A DNA stretch of 64,000 bases from Rhizophagus irregularis (GCF_026210795.1 NC_089429.1:2852001-2916000), one strand, 5' to 3'. Counted from the first letter of the stretch, positions 23,772-35,857 are shown. Numbers and translations are program-made. The notes: generated from the sequence alone by a model not told the origin.

Positions 23772-24620
23772 TAAAATTCATTTAATTCCTAAATAAATTT
23801 ATCATAATATTAACGTTATATGAATGTCATCTGTAAATGTTATTATGAATATTATGCAAACAGTATATACAAATATTGAACACTACAAAATAAAACCTTT
23901 ATTATTGTAAAATTATTACATAAACTTATCACTTTTTACAAAAAAGAAAATTATATTAAAGCTATTAGAAAAAAAATATATACTAAGATTATCCTATAAG
24001 AGAATATTATTTCATTAGTTCGTATTGTTTGATTGTTTAAATTCCATCTCTTTCAATTTTAATTCATGCTCCATTTTCATTTTCTCTCTTTCAAATTCCC
24101 ATTTCTGTTTTTTTACTTCTAATTTACCCATTTCAATAGTATGATTTTTTTCAATCCTTTCTTTTTCTAACTCAAGCTTCTTTTCCCATACTCTTTCTCT
24201 AATTTCACTCATTGTAGAAATAGCCATAGCAATAGTATCTACATTATTTTTTTTTGATCTTTTAGGTGTTTTAGGTTCCATACCTGAAGATTCTTCGCCA
24301 TCAATATCAGTAGATCTATTTACTATAAAAGAAGGTGCTATATTTTCGCGAGTACCAAAAATAGCATCCATTTTCTCATACTAATCCCAGTCTTTTCTCT
24401 CTATACCAGATTTTTCGTTATGAGCTTTAACCTTACCATAGTATTTGATCATCCTTGCTAACTTGCTTTTAATAGTATTAGGCTCTTTATTTTTTAGTAC
24501 CTTTACGGACATTTCATTAAACAATTTAGTTTTATTACCTTTTGTATACTCATCAAAATTATCTGCAACATCAGGAAATTATATAGTGCGAAAAGTTGCG
24601 CAAGTTTACACATCATAATA

Positions 24621-24940
24621 TTTCGTAAGCTTCCAGACCCGCCGCAAGTTTGCGTAAGCGTAATATTTTGTAACTTTTTAAAATATTTCGAAATATTACG
24701 ATATGCAAAGCTTCATAATTTTACGATTTGTAATATTCCGTAATTTTGCGGTTCGCAATATTTCGTAATTTTACATAATATTTCGTAAGTTTTCAGACCC
24801 GCCGCAAGTTTGCGTAAGCGTAATATTTTGTAACTTTTTAAAATATTTCGAAATATTACTGTATGCAAGGCTTCATAATTTTACGATTCATAATATTCCG
24901 TAATTTTACTGCATAATACTTCGCAACTTTTTAAAATATT
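24621..24940. repeat. Two 160-bp direct repeats, left arm
   Basis: The unit containing CAGACCCGCCGCAAGTTTGC followed by GTAAGCGTAATATTTTGTAAC occurs at about 24,621-24,780 and again at 24,781-24,940 with few changes. Further degenerate copies of CGTAATATTCCGTAATTTT run to about 25,030. Confidence 0.8.
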
Positions 24941-25299
24941 TCAAAATTCTATGATGCGTAATGTTCCATAATTTGACGATTCGTAATATTCTGTGATTTT
25001 ACACAACTTAATATTTCATAATATTTCAAAATATTTCGATAAATAATACTTCATTTTCTGTACTATAAGTTTATATAATGTATGTTTTATTAGATATAAT
25101 CATAAAAAATTACAAGTATTTATTAATATATACAGAATACATAAAAGTAAAAAAAAGAAAGAGTAGAGTAACAATATTATTAGACGTAAAAAAAAGAGAA
25201 ACAGCTATAGTAACGTTAGTATTAGATACAAAGATAAAAGAAATATTGTTATTATTGTTAGTATTAAGGTAAAAAGAGTTAAAGAAACAGTAAAAGGAG

Positions 25300-25690
25300 T
25301 AAAAGAAACATGGATATTATCGTTAGTATTAAAGTACAAGTAAAAAGAAATAAAGGAAACGTAGATAGTATTGTTAGTATTACGACATAAAGTAACAAAG
25401 AGGTAAAAAAAAAACGCGTTAATATTAAAATAATTAGTATTAATAAATAAATATTTCTATACCTGCAAAGTAATTGAACAAAAGAATAAAGAAATAAAGA
25501 GAAAGGAAAAAATAAACATGTTGTTAGTATTGTTAGTATTGTTAGTATCGTTAGTATTAAAGTACAAGTAAAAAGGAATAAAGGAAACATGGATATTATT
25601 GTTAGTATTACGATACAAAATAACAAAGAGGTAAAAAAAAATGAAAATAATTAGTATTAATAAACAAATATTTCTATACCTGCAAAGCAA
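25300..25690. repeat. Diverged GTTAGTATT-rich duplications
   Basis: A block reading AAAGGAAACATGGATATTATTGTTAGTATTACGA... up to ATTTCTATACCTGCAAAG appears twice (about 25,345-25,470 and 25,575-25,690). GTTAGTATT is also iterated at 25,523-25,558. Open frames in this stretch are by-products of the repeats. Confidence 0.6.
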
Positions 25691-25949
25691 TAAATTATGA
25701 AATATATGTAAATATATTGTATATAATTAAAGAAATAATAGAAAGAAGAGACAAAAAAATTAAAAATATTGAACAAAAGAATAAAGAAATAAGAAACAAA
25801 AATAAATAAGACAAAAACGCGTGCATGATTAAATGATTAAATGATTAAATCACATGCAAGGATCAGCCTAATTTTGATTGGCCAGAAAATATGATATCGT
25901 AAAATTACGGAAATCCGCATTTTAAAAAATCACAGAAATTGTATATGCA

Positions 25950-26139
25950 CAATTACTAAATATTATCCCCTCGTGATAAATTAAAAATTATCAACACAAA
26001 TTCAACACAAATTTAACAAATTTAACGAAATTTGGCCAAAATTAACAAATTTTTACCAGAATTATCAACACAAATTGAACACAAATTGAACACAAATTTC
26101 AGCCACGATTTATTTATGTCACACCCGTGTTGTTAAGAA
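25950..26139. repeat. Inner inverted repeat, left copy
   Basis: Starts CAATTACTAAATATTATCCC, contains repeated CAACACAAATT/GAACACAAATT steps, and ends GTCACACCCGTGTTGTTAA. It is inverted at 31,862-32,063 with scattered differences. Together they bracket the two genes at 26,224-31,700. Confidence 0.85.
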
Positions 26140-26223
26140 TTAATAACCATTTTATTTATTAAAACTATATTAATTATGGTAAAAAAAAATGCTATTACGT
26201 GTGATATATATAAAAAATAATAT

Positions 26224-27640
26224 TTATTTCCTATGCAACCCATAATTCTCTAATAAACTATTTACATACCGACCTTCTTCCTCCGTGTTATAAGAGTCAA
26301 TAGAAAGTATATCATCGTCAGCTATGCCATCATTGGCCGCACCATCGTTGGCCGCACCATCGTTGGCCGCATCATCGTTAGCCGCACCATCGTTAGGCCT
26401 ACCATCGTTAGTCACACCATCATCAGCCGCACCTGCTCTATCATCAGCTGCTCTATCACCACCATCATCTACATCATTACCATCATGAGAATCATCGTCC
26501 GAATGTGTAAATTTATTCCTATTTTCCAACTTTTGCTAAAAATCAATAAATAAATAAATAAACTGTAATTCAAATAATTCACATTTTGCAAATTGTAAAT
26601 TAAAAACTTACTAAGTTGTTGATTATCTTCAACTTCATTATACTTTCGCTCATTTGAATGTTTTGATTATTAGGATTTAAGTACGTTTCACATATGCTAA
26701 TCGCATACGCTATTTGTGTTTTTGAGGGATTTTTATTTTCTTTTCGCAACTTATCAATTATCAGCGACATATATGTCGTAGGTTGCCTATCTTTAACCTT
26801 TTTAAATAGGTTGTTGTAACATCTTTTCACCTCCGCCTTACTCTTCCATTCCTGAATCTTTGACGGACTAGCCTGAGTGTTAATAGACGGTAATTTATGC
26901 TCAGTCGCTTCGAAAACAGAATACATAACGTCTTTAACTCTAGATGTGAACGTCCCTCATATGCTTCTATGTTGTTGTACTAACTATTAAAAAAAATGTT
27001 AGTATGAAATTTAATAAAATTCATAATTGCTTTAACTTACAGTCGGGGCAATTTTTTTTTCGAAAAAAATAATCCATTGATTTTTTTTGAACTGGCGCAT
27101 AAATTCCGGATTTTCGTCTTTTAAATATTTTTCGGTAGCGAGTTTGTACTCGTTTTGCGAAGGATAAACAAAATTTTCAAATAAAATTTTCAACACCTTC
27201 TTAACGAGCTCCTAATCAAACGAGGTTAGCATTTCAGGTTTACATTAAATAATATTCATCTTTATTACCTTTACATACTCCGGATCTATTGTATTATTAT
27301 TATTTTTGTTATTATCGTTGAGCTTTTTTTCTATGCTCGAGAGACGGGTTTCGAGATTTTTTTGTCCGGTGATAAGAATTTCAAGTTTAGAAATTATCTG
27401 CGAATTGGTTCTTAATAGTTTTTCTATTGTTTTTTTATTAACTTTAACAATAAAATATAATTTAACTATATATTATATAATTTCTTTTATAAAGAATATG
27501 ATACATATCATGTCATATATACCATCAACGCTATCATCGGATATTCTCACTCGCTTCTCAGCTTCGCTACCCTCAGTACTACGTTTTGAAAATCTTTCAT
27601 TATCGTCAATTCTTCATTTCTCGCCACGCTTTGTAGCCAT
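26224..27640 (-). pseudogene. Coiled-coil accessory protein of the 9.67-kb element
   Basis: Multi-exon gene starting MATKRGEK at 27,640. After an intron (donor after 27,533, acceptor before 27,441), exon 2 gives a heptad-rich coiled coil (TIEKLLRTNSQIISKLEILI; NLETRLSSIEKKLND). A following exon contains NQWIIFFEKKIAPT. The next (26,926-26,600) has YSVFEATEHKLPSINTQ, VKRCYNNLFKKV and KTQIAYAISICETYLNPN. The last exon (26,529-26,224) is acidic with six or more NDGAA-type repeats (GCACCATCGTTGGCC step, about 26,325-26,420). A TGA occurs in the ninth codon, so it is probably dead. The family is a repetitive one I associate with Glomeromycotina transposons; its biochemical role is unknown. Confidence 0.55.
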
Positions 27641-27659
27641 TATGATAATAAATTTGAAA

Positions 27660-27765
27660 TGAAAATATGAGAAAAAGGAGGAAATATATGAGAAAAAAGA
27701 GAAAATATATGAGAAAAAAGAGGAAATATATGAGAAAAAAGAGGAAATATATGAGAAAAAGGTGA
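27660..27765. repeat. About 20-bp tandem repeat
   Basis: The unit AAATATATGAGAAAAAAGAG is iterated about five times immediately upstream of the coiled-coil gene start, so it would lie in its promoter or 5' leader. Confidence 0.8.
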
Positions 27766-28318
27766 ACTAGAAAATTCGAAAAGGATGAGGAAAAAGGGGA
27801 AATACATGAATAAGAAATTCAGAAAAAGGAGGCAAGCTGTCATAAGGTAATTTCCGCCATTCTATACTAAAAAAGAAAAAAAACTTGCGAAATATTGCGA
27901 AAAATGGATGAACTAATGCGAAATATTACGAAAAATGAATGTACTAATGCAAAAATTTTGCATCGTGATATTACAAAAAAATATTGTAACACTTTCATAA
28001 GAGAACTTTAAAAAAAAATCTCGTAAAAGCATATAGTACAATTGAAATATTAATCAAATCCAATTTATAAAAAAATAACATGTTACACATGTTGGGGCTT
28101 TTATGCATGGAAAAAAAAAGTTGCAGCCAGTAAACTCATTTAGCTGATCAGATTGATAGTGATCTTGAGCGCTTATAACCTGATTATCGCATAAATTTGT
28201 GGCTGATCATCCGTCCATTATTGTAAAAGTGATTTGCCGTGTTAAGCCAATAAATTTGCGGCTGATTATCAGATGATTAGCCGATTGAATAAGCCATCCG
28301 AATTCTTACAGCCCGTTA

Positions 28319-28533
28319 CAGCAAATTCAAAATATGCGAAACACTCAGCACTTTTGCTGTCAGATTCACTTGGCAGGTTGCCGGCAAATTGAAATAGTAA
28401 ATAAAATAATAAACAATATTTATATGGTACATCATAGACTTGTTACATTTATTTTTAGATTTGCTAACCCACGAACTCGGCAAGTTCCCGACAGCAAAAT
28501 TGCTGAGTGTTTCGCATATTTTAAATTTTGCTA
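28319..28533. mobile_element. 215-bp TA-flanked MITE
   Basis: Inverted ends CAGCAAATTCAAAATATGCG and, reverse-complemented from the right, TAGCAAAATTTAAAATATGCG. The repeat continues through AAACACTCAGCA for about 50 bp. Flanked by TA (28,317-28,318 and 28,534-28,535), as in pogo/Tc1 derivatives. It lies in the intergenic region between the divergent genes of the 9.67-kb element, itself already nested, so it is a further insertion layer. Confidence 0.75.
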
Positions 28534-28781
28534 TAATGCGTAAAATTGCGAATGATTCCGCGATATTAGCCACCAGATTCTTACAGCCAGTTCCATTCAT
28601 TAATGCGTAAATTTGCGTAGTCGTGGCTATTCAAATAACTCAATCAATTGTAATCCATTCAATTAATTCATTAAATTTTTACAATGAATTTGCAATATAA
28701 TTTTATTAGCACACATAATCTCATATAAATTAAATAGTGAATTGATACTTTTCATCAAATTTGACGCGTTAATTTAGTAAC

Positions 28782-31700
28782 ATGAGTTTCAAATGCCCCC
28801 TTTGTATGCGAATATTCAGTCAACACTTTGCATATACTCAACACGCCCAAAAATGCTTAAAAAATGTAGAATTAGAAGTAGAAGATGATGATGATAATAA
28901 TGATAGTGAAAAATATAGCAGTGAAATGGATACAAGAAGTAATCTAAGTAGTGAATATGAAAATGATAAAGTTGAGGTAATTATGTTATTCCAGATTATT
29001 CTTTTTAAAGAAAAAGCTCAAATTATACTAACTCATTTTGGTTTATAATTTTAGGTGGATGATGATAATAATGTACAAAATATGTCATTCGACAGTATTG
29101 GAAGTGCAATATCAGAGATGAGCCTTGAAGATAGTAACTTTGAAAATATATTAGATTCATCTGAAGAGCCTGAAATTTTTGAAGAACCCAAAAATCTCAA
29201 TACCAAAACTTGCACAGAATTTCCTAATGATGCTTATAAATATCTAATGTTATTAGTAACGAAATATAAAACAAACAATAAAGGTGGTAATGAAATAATA
29301 CGTTTTTTTAATAAACATTCAAATCTTACAGAATCACCATTACCAAAAAATATTGAACAGGGACGAGCATTTATGAATAATATGAAGTTTTCTAATTTAG
29401 AATTTAGTAAAGTTCTTATAACAAAACATAAGGATAAAGATTATTTTCTTTATTATCAAAACTTAATACAGTGCATCAAAAATATCTTAACTGTTCCTGA
29501 CATAACACAAAATTTTGCGCTATCTTACGAAAACTATGAGGTAAATAGTAAATATTAGTTAATTCAATAATTTAAATAATATTTATTTTAATTTATTTAT
29601 ATTATTTTATAGTATAATAGAGAAAGTATTTACAGTGAACAAAACACTGGAAAATGGTGGAAAACTACGCAAGAATCCTTACCTACTGGTTCCAAATTAT
29701 TATCAATTATTTTATATTCAGATGCAACAACTACAGATACATTAGGAAAAAGTCAATTGCATCCAATATATATTTCATTAGGCAATATCCCAATATGGCG
29801 TCGTAATAAACAGGATGCAAAGCAACTTTTGGGATATTTACCAATTTTAGAAGCTGCAAATAAAGATCTGGTTCGTGATACCTTTCATAAATCTTTACGT
29901 CATTTACTAGAACCAATTATTTTATTAAAAGATGGTATAGACCTTTTTATAAATAATAAAAATACCTGGTTTTAACCTAGAGTTTCAACTATTATTGCAG
30001 ATTGGCCAGAAGCCGCAAGTTTTTGTTTAGTTTATAAATCCTCCAATTCAAGCCTTCCATGTCACTCCTGTTTAATTAAAAGAGACAATCTTGCAAATAT
30101 AAACTTATCGGTTAATGATGTAATACTAAGAACTCATGATGAAATGCGTAAATATTTTGAAAATGATACACAAAAATCTGTTTGCATAGAATCTGTACCT
30201 AATTTTTTTTGGGATTTGCCGTAAGTATGCAAAAGTAGAAATAATTATAATAACATATATATATATTAATTATAAATATTTATATTATCAAGGAATATAA
30301 ATATCTACTTGGCTACTGTTCCTGACAGAATGCATCATTTAGATTTGGATTTATTTCGTTATCAAATTATCTTCACATGCGATATCTTAAAATTGCAACA
30401 TGTTAATGGTAATAAATTAGTTAAAGAAGTAGATCGCCGTCTAGCAGCAATTCCACGTTTTTCCGCCATTAAAATTTTTTCCAATGGACTGCAGTCAATT
30501 GCAAGATTAACTGCTAATGAATATTGAAGTTTGATGAAAGTCATGATATTTGTTATTGATAATTTATATGATGAAAATAATAACGAAGTAGATAATTTTG
30601 TAAATAATGATGATCTTGTGAAATTGTATGAATATTGGAATGAAATGTATATTTTAAGTAGATATGAAGAATTTAGTGAAAGTGACTTGGAGAAATTTAA
30701 TGTATGTATTAAAATTTTAGTAAAATCGAAAATTTAAATTAAATAAATTAAATTAACATTTAAATTTTATGGATGCAATACATGATGCGTTCGGATGTTT
30801 GTCAAGGCTTTTAAATTTGTTTCTCCTTCCAATTTGAAGTTGCCTAAATTGCATTCATGGGTTTATCACATTATTGACTCAATACGATCTTATGGCGCAA
30901 TAAATGGCTATACCACAGAAACTTACGAAAGTCTCCACAAATATTTTGTTAAAATACCCTACCGAATTAGCAATAAAAAAGATGTCGAACCTCAGCTTTT
31001 ACGAACTGTAAGTATTTGGAAATTTATTTATTGTATATATTTATTATATAACTTAAGATGGAAATTAAATTAATAGATAAAACGTCAAGCAATATCTATT
31101 AGAATGTCTCAACATTCAGTGAATCCGGCAAAAACACCTCGCACTTGTAAATTTTCTGCAAGACTCTTTGATTTCTCTTTACAAGATGCAAATACATTTT
31201 TTAATGAAAAAAAGATTCCGTAGACAATAAAATGCAGACCGGTTTTGCTAGATTTATAAGTTGTCTGGATTCATATCTAGATTTACTTGATGGGTTCACA
31301 ATTATTGGTGAAACCCGAATAAACATATACAGATCGGTAACACTGGAAAATGGTGCCATAATGCGTGCCACAAACAGGTATCATAATAAAGTATGGTTTA
31401 GCGACATAGTTATTTCAATGGATTCTGAAGAATCAAATGATTATATATCAGACAAAGGACTTTGTTATGGACAGGTATTTTTCCAATTTATGTAATAATT
31501 TATTATAAAGTATTAATAAATATTTATTATTTATAGGCCTTATTGTTAGCAGAAGTATTAATGATCTACCGCTAAATCGCGCATTAATTGAATGGTACGA
31601 TTTTAAATCTAAAAGGAACTTATATTTATATGAATGTCCTCGCTTAAAATTGATAGAATTATATAACTTTGTATGTATATCATACATGGTGTCGTTCACA
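28782..31700 (+). pseudogene. Plavaka-type transposase relic
   Basis: Begins with a C2H2 zinc finger (CPLCMRIFSQHFAYTQHAQKC) and an acidic linker. Exons at 28,782-28,976, 29,055-29,540 and 29,613-30,220 are joined by clear GT-AG introns. The catalytic-type region reads GKWWKTTQESLP, SDATTTDTLG, HPIYISLGNIP, ISTIIADWPEA-like STIIADWPEAASFC and LPCHSCLIKRDNL. It then continues with ATVPDRMHHLDLDLFRYQI and KLPKLHSWVYHIIDSIRSYG. This order is typical of Plavaka (fungal CACTA-clade) transposases. In-frame stops occur at about 29,973 (TAA) and 30,524 (TGA), with frame loss near 30,795 and a TAG near 31,220, so it is inactive. Confidence 0.8.
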
Positions 31701-31861
31701 TAGTACCCCGATTTGATAAACAAAATGAATATTTCGTAAATAAATATATTTTTTAGTCACTTGATATAGGAGTTTTGATTTATTTTAATAAAATTATATC
31801 CTTAAAGAATTTATGGTCACGTTTCCCATATCATAAATAAAATGCAGATTTATTTATTTAA

Positions 31862-32063
31862 TTATTAACAACACGGGTGTGACATAAATAAATCGTGACT
31901 GAAATTTGTGTTCAATTTGTGTTCAATTTGTGTTGATAATTCTGGTAAAAAATTATTAATTTTGGCCAAATTTTGTTAAATTTGTTAAATTTATGTTGAG
32001 TTTGTGTTGAATTTGTGTTGCGTAATTTTTTATTTATCACAAGGGGATGATATTTAGTAATTG
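31862..32063. repeat. Inner inverted repeat, right copy
   Basis: Mirror of 25,950-26,139. It begins TTATTAACAACACGGGTGTG and ends ATATTTAGTAATTG. Homology fades outward into the arms, where only weak similarity continues. Confidence 0.85.
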
Positions 32064-32592
32064 CATGTACGACGTACAAGATTTTTTTTTATGATTTTTT
32101 TAAGAAATGTACGCAAAATATTTAATCAGAATATAATTGTTTTATTTTTAAATATGATATATTGATGATTTTTTTTTTTAAAAAAAAAATTGATTTTTTT
32201 AAAATTCAATAGAATGTGCTAATAATAAATTGGTTTATTTTTAAATATAATATATTGATATTTATATTTAAATAACCAAAACATGTACATGATTTTTAAT
32301 TATTTTTAATTGAAATCAAACTTTTTTTAAAAAAAAATTAAAATAAATTAAGTGATTTATATTTATATTTAGAATCATGATATTTATATTTAGATAATCC
32401 ATATCCGCATGAGATTTAATTAATATGTTTAATGATGAAAAGTCTAATAAATTAAATTTTAATTGAAACGAGAAATAAAATCAAACCAAAGAGGTATTGT
32501 TCAAATTTTATTTAAAGTGACATTTTACGACTTTCTTTCAAATTTTTACTCATCCCAAAATCAAATTATAAAAATCAAATCTAATCTAATAA

Positions 32593-33212
32593 TGCCTCAC
32601 CACACACGTCGTCGTTCCCACTATAACGTCCATTGAAACTGGGCTATGATGGACGAACTTGTTGACATACGCCAAGACAGAAACCGCGCCTACCACAATA
32701 TTAACTGGTAGAGCCGCCAAGATTTTTGGGACTCTGTTGCCAATAGGTTCATATGACTAATATCTATAATTTCTTTAAGAAAGAATTTAAATTCAAATTA
32801 ACCAATCCATTTAATTGAATCAGAATAAATAGAATATTTCGAACGAGGGTTTCCGGGCAACAGTGCAGCCAAAAGTGGAGGAACCTCGTCAGGGATTACC
32901 ATGTAAGTAAATAAATAAAATTACATTCATATAAATTAAATGTATTTACCGAATATTCAAACTGATTTTGATATTTAGAACTATGTCCTTTATTGTAATG
33001 GTAACCCTGGGCGGCGGCTGTGGGCGCGTACCAGCGCAAGATATTATCGCGAATTTAGAACGAGATTTTGGGAGAGGCCGGGTAATTATACTATAATAAA
33101 ATTTATAATTAATATTTACGTTCATGTTTTAAATTTGATAAATTTGATCAATTTTAGTCACGCGTGATGATCGTAGGGCAAGGAGAAACTTACCTACATA
33201 TCGTAGAAGAAG
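32593..33212 (+). pseudogene. Basic Myb/SANT-like protein gene, decayed
   Basis: At least four coding blocks. The first begins MPHHTRRRSHYNVH and contains NWAMMDELVDIRQDRNRAYH and RQDFWDSVANR. The second, at about 32,843-32,905, reads TRVSGQQCSQKWRNLVRDYH, the WxxLxxxY-type third helix of a Myb/SANT-like (trihelix) domain. The third, ending near 33,080, includes RYYREFRTRFWERP. The last reads TRDDRRARRNLPTYRRRR and stops at 33,212. Short GT-AG introns separate them. Two tryptophan codons of the first block have become TGA and TAG, both G-to-A changes, so it is inactive as it stands. The product would be strongly basic and nuclear. Its location within the CG-rich right arm suggests it once bound the arm repeats, which is inference. 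Confidence 0.6.
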
Positions 33213-33589
33213 ATAATTATTTTTATTTTTTTATTATTTATTAAGTGAGTAGCTAAGCCCAGTTCGTACTAAATATCGGCTGGAGACTCACGTTTTTTTT
33301 GGGCTGTGACTGATACTGACGTCCACGCCGTACAGCCTGGGTACTATTTTATAAAATAGTAGCGAACAAGTATCAAATGTGTATTTTTTTTATTAAGTTA
33401 TAATAAAAATTAGAATTTACTTTAATTTTTAACATAAAAATTTTAAATAATAAAAAATTCGTAAATAAAAATAAATTTGCTTTCCCAAACTTAAAAAAAA
33501 AGGTGTTTATATAAAAGAAAAGGTGTTTATATTATTTTTGATTATTCAATAGTATCACATGCCTCTTGTATACGTTCTACTGCATATGC

Positions 33590-34090
33590 AGTTTACAATC
33601 TCGTAAATTTTCGAAATATTTCAACCGTAATATTACGCAGGTTTACAGTTTCGTAAATTTTTGAAATATTTTAACCGTAATATTACGCAGGTTTACAGTT
33701 TCGTAAATTTTTGAAATATTTTAACCGTAATATTACGCAGGTTTACAGTTTCGTAAATTTTCAAAATATTTCAACCGTAATATTACGCAGGTTTACAGTT
33801 TCGTAAATTTTCGAAATATTTTAACCGTAATATTACGCAGGTTTACAGTTTCGTAAATTTTCAAAATATTTCAACCGTAATATTACGCAGGTTTACAGTT
33901 TCGTAAATTTTCGAAATATTTTAACCGTAATATTACGCAGGTTTACAGTTTCGTAAATTTTCAAAATATTTCAACCGTAATATTACGCAGGTTTACAGTT
34001 TCGTAAATTTTCGAAATATTTCAACCGTAATATTACGCAGGTTTACAGTTTCGTAAATTTGCAAAATATTTTGACCGTAATATTGCGTAA
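33590..34090. repeat. 50-bp CG-containing tandem array
   Basis: About ten head-to-tail units of 50 bp. Each contains GTTTACAGTTTCGTAAATTT, then TCGAAATATTTCAACCG, then TAATATTACGCAG. Alternation of TCGAAATATT and TCAAAATATT variants between units suggests higher-order duplication. Each unit carries the palindromic or near-palindromic steps CGTAATATTACG and TTTCGAAA. Degenerate units continue to the element end at 34,251. Confidence 0.9.
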
Positions 34091-35857
34091 ATCTTACGAT
34101 ATTGAAAACTTATGTAATATTTTAACCGTAATATCACATAAATCTTACGAAATTGTAAACTTACGTAATATTTTGAAATTTTTCGAAATATTATACCATA
34201 AACTTTTGTAAACTTACAAAATCGTAAACTTACGCAATTTTTCGCGCTATAAAATTTCCTGATGAATGTATTGAAGTAAAATATCAACTTTATGACTTGC
34301 CAATTGTTATTAGACTCGCCTTCATTACCAGATTTACGCTTATTATTAGATTTCTTTTTGTAGTTACCATCCTAAATTAATTTTAATTAAAATAAAATAA
34401 ATTACAACTAAAAAATTAATAAAGTACTTTTACTCACTGTTAATTCTTTTTCGTCTTTAATCTTTTCTTTTTCTTGTTGATAATTAATTTCTACATCAGA
34501 AACTTTATCATTAACAACATTTTCTTTTTGATATCTTTGTAACTCTGCAGATTCTCTCTCAAAATAGTTAGGCCCAGAAAAGCTTTGGCCAAAACTGCTT
34601 CCATTTTGTATATAAAAACTAGGAGCAACATAACTTTGTCTTGTTAGTAAGGGATTTTGGTATAAATCCACATTACTTTGTTCACAAATCCCAGTAGAAG
34701 GCGAAGGGTATAAATTTCTAGGCTTAATAGGCCTTAGTAACTTGTTATTTTTATATGAAATATTTACTTGAGGGTTGTTTAAAGGATCTTTCGGAAATTC
34801 CATTGGTAGAGAGGAAATAAGAAAGAAAAAACACGTCTAGTATACGTTTTTACGCGTACTTTACCCTTATCAGTCACCGGAAATGTCACATGCAGATCAT
34901 TTTCATAATAAATTGATTTTGTGTAACGTTAATCCAACAACTTTATTTTATAATTAAACGTCAAATTCCAAATGTATCACGCTTGTGTAAATTACAAAAT
35001 TTATAGATAATCATGTGTTCTATAAATTTTATCATTACTTTCCATTTTAGTAATTTTTTTTTTCGTTTTACATTTCATGCAAAAAACCCCTTAAAAAAAG
35101 CTTTTCTTCGAGATTAAAGTTGAGAAATGGAGTAAAAAATATTTTTAACAATAGTAATATATGCAAATTCACAAGAAGAAAATGTTTTTCTAAGTTATTA
35201 ATGACGGTCAGTTAGGTAGTTTTTGTGTAAAACGTAAAAAATTGGATTTTTTTTTATTATAAGGAGCTTTTTAATATAAAAAACGAAAAAAAAGTATATT
35301 AAAATCATTTATTTTTGTAAGTTATCAATATCCTCTCGTATCTACAACTCTTCAATTATACTTGTTAGTTATACAATACTATATGCTAATACTAATTTCT
35401 CTTCTCTAAGCGGTCTGGAATTATTTTTGATGATTTGGAATTTCTTATTTTTTCAGCTTAGATATTTTGCCTAAAGTAAAGATAATTATTTTTTTTCTCA
35501 TACTACCATTACTTATTTTATAACTAATATGGATTATTTGTCCTTTTTTTTATGTAGGTTTAATAGTAGTTAAAAATTATTTTTGACGATTTCTTAATTT
35601 TCGTGATGGACGCCAAATAATATTAATTAATCAGATGAAAACAAGTTGATTATTCATGTGAGTTTATTTTTTGCATAGATAATTTTGTATTCATATAGGA
35701 TAGATTTATTTTTATGTAGAACAATTATTTTTTCGTGTATAATAGAAATTTTTTTATCAATTTTCATAGATAAATAAATATAAAATTATTTTTTTAAATA
35801 TTTTATGCTGCCATCAAAATTTTTTTTAATATTTTAATTAAAAATAATTTATTTTTT

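Larger units (their letters stand above)
24581..34251. mobile_element. 9.67-kb composite element with CG-rich arms
   Basis: Ends ATATAGTGCGAAAAGTTGCG and, reverse-complemented, TATAGCGCGAAAAATTGCG, flanked by AAATT (24,576-24,580 and 34,252-34,256; a 4-5-bp duplication). The pre-insertion site is the perfect palindrome CATCAGGAAATTTCCTGATG, so the flanks mimic longer inverted repeats. The outer arms hold CG-containing repeats (two 160-bp units on the left, about ten 50-bp units on the right). Inner inverted repeats of about 200 bp enclose two divergently placed genes, and a basic Myb-like gene lies in the right arm. Whether this is one large element or a smaller one nested in another is not settled. 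The same TTGCGAAATATTGCG-type motif recurs between the divergent genes, which favours one element. Confidence 0.65.
24015..34803 (-). pseudogene. Harbinger Myb/SANT partner gene, split by 9.67 kb
   Basis: The N-terminal exon (34,803-34,438) starts MEFPKDPLNNPQVNISY and ends at a GTGAGT donor. The second exon begins at 34,371 (DGNYKKKSNNKRKSGNEG) and enters a Myb-like helix (SHKVDILLQYIHQE) after a one-base shift near 34,305. The 9.67-kb element interrupts it at 34,252. The rest (24,575 down to 24,015) continues with PDVADNFDEYTKGNKTKLFN and KSKLARMIKYYGKVKAHN, then a Lys/Glu-rich coiled coil (ELEKERIEKNHTIEMGKLEV...). An in-frame TAG lies near 24,381. In active Harbingers this protein binds DNA ends and helps import the transposase. 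Here it cannot be made, so the element should depend on a partner elsewhere. Confidence 0.8.

Noticed and set aside
25279-25690. Leu/Ile/Phe-rich open frames of 77-115 codons on the minus strand
   Set aside because: They fall in GTTAGTATT repeat units of the element arm and simply translate the repeats; no splice sites, domain or start context.
24560-34270. Terminal repeats of the 9.67-kb element extended to CATCAGGAAATT
   Set aside because: These bases belong to the palindromic target within the SANT gene; both flanks continue the Myb-like coding sequence.
34033-34287. 84-codon frame on the minus strand
   Set aside because: Periodic by-product of the 50-bp array and its degenerate continuation; it runs across the element boundary.
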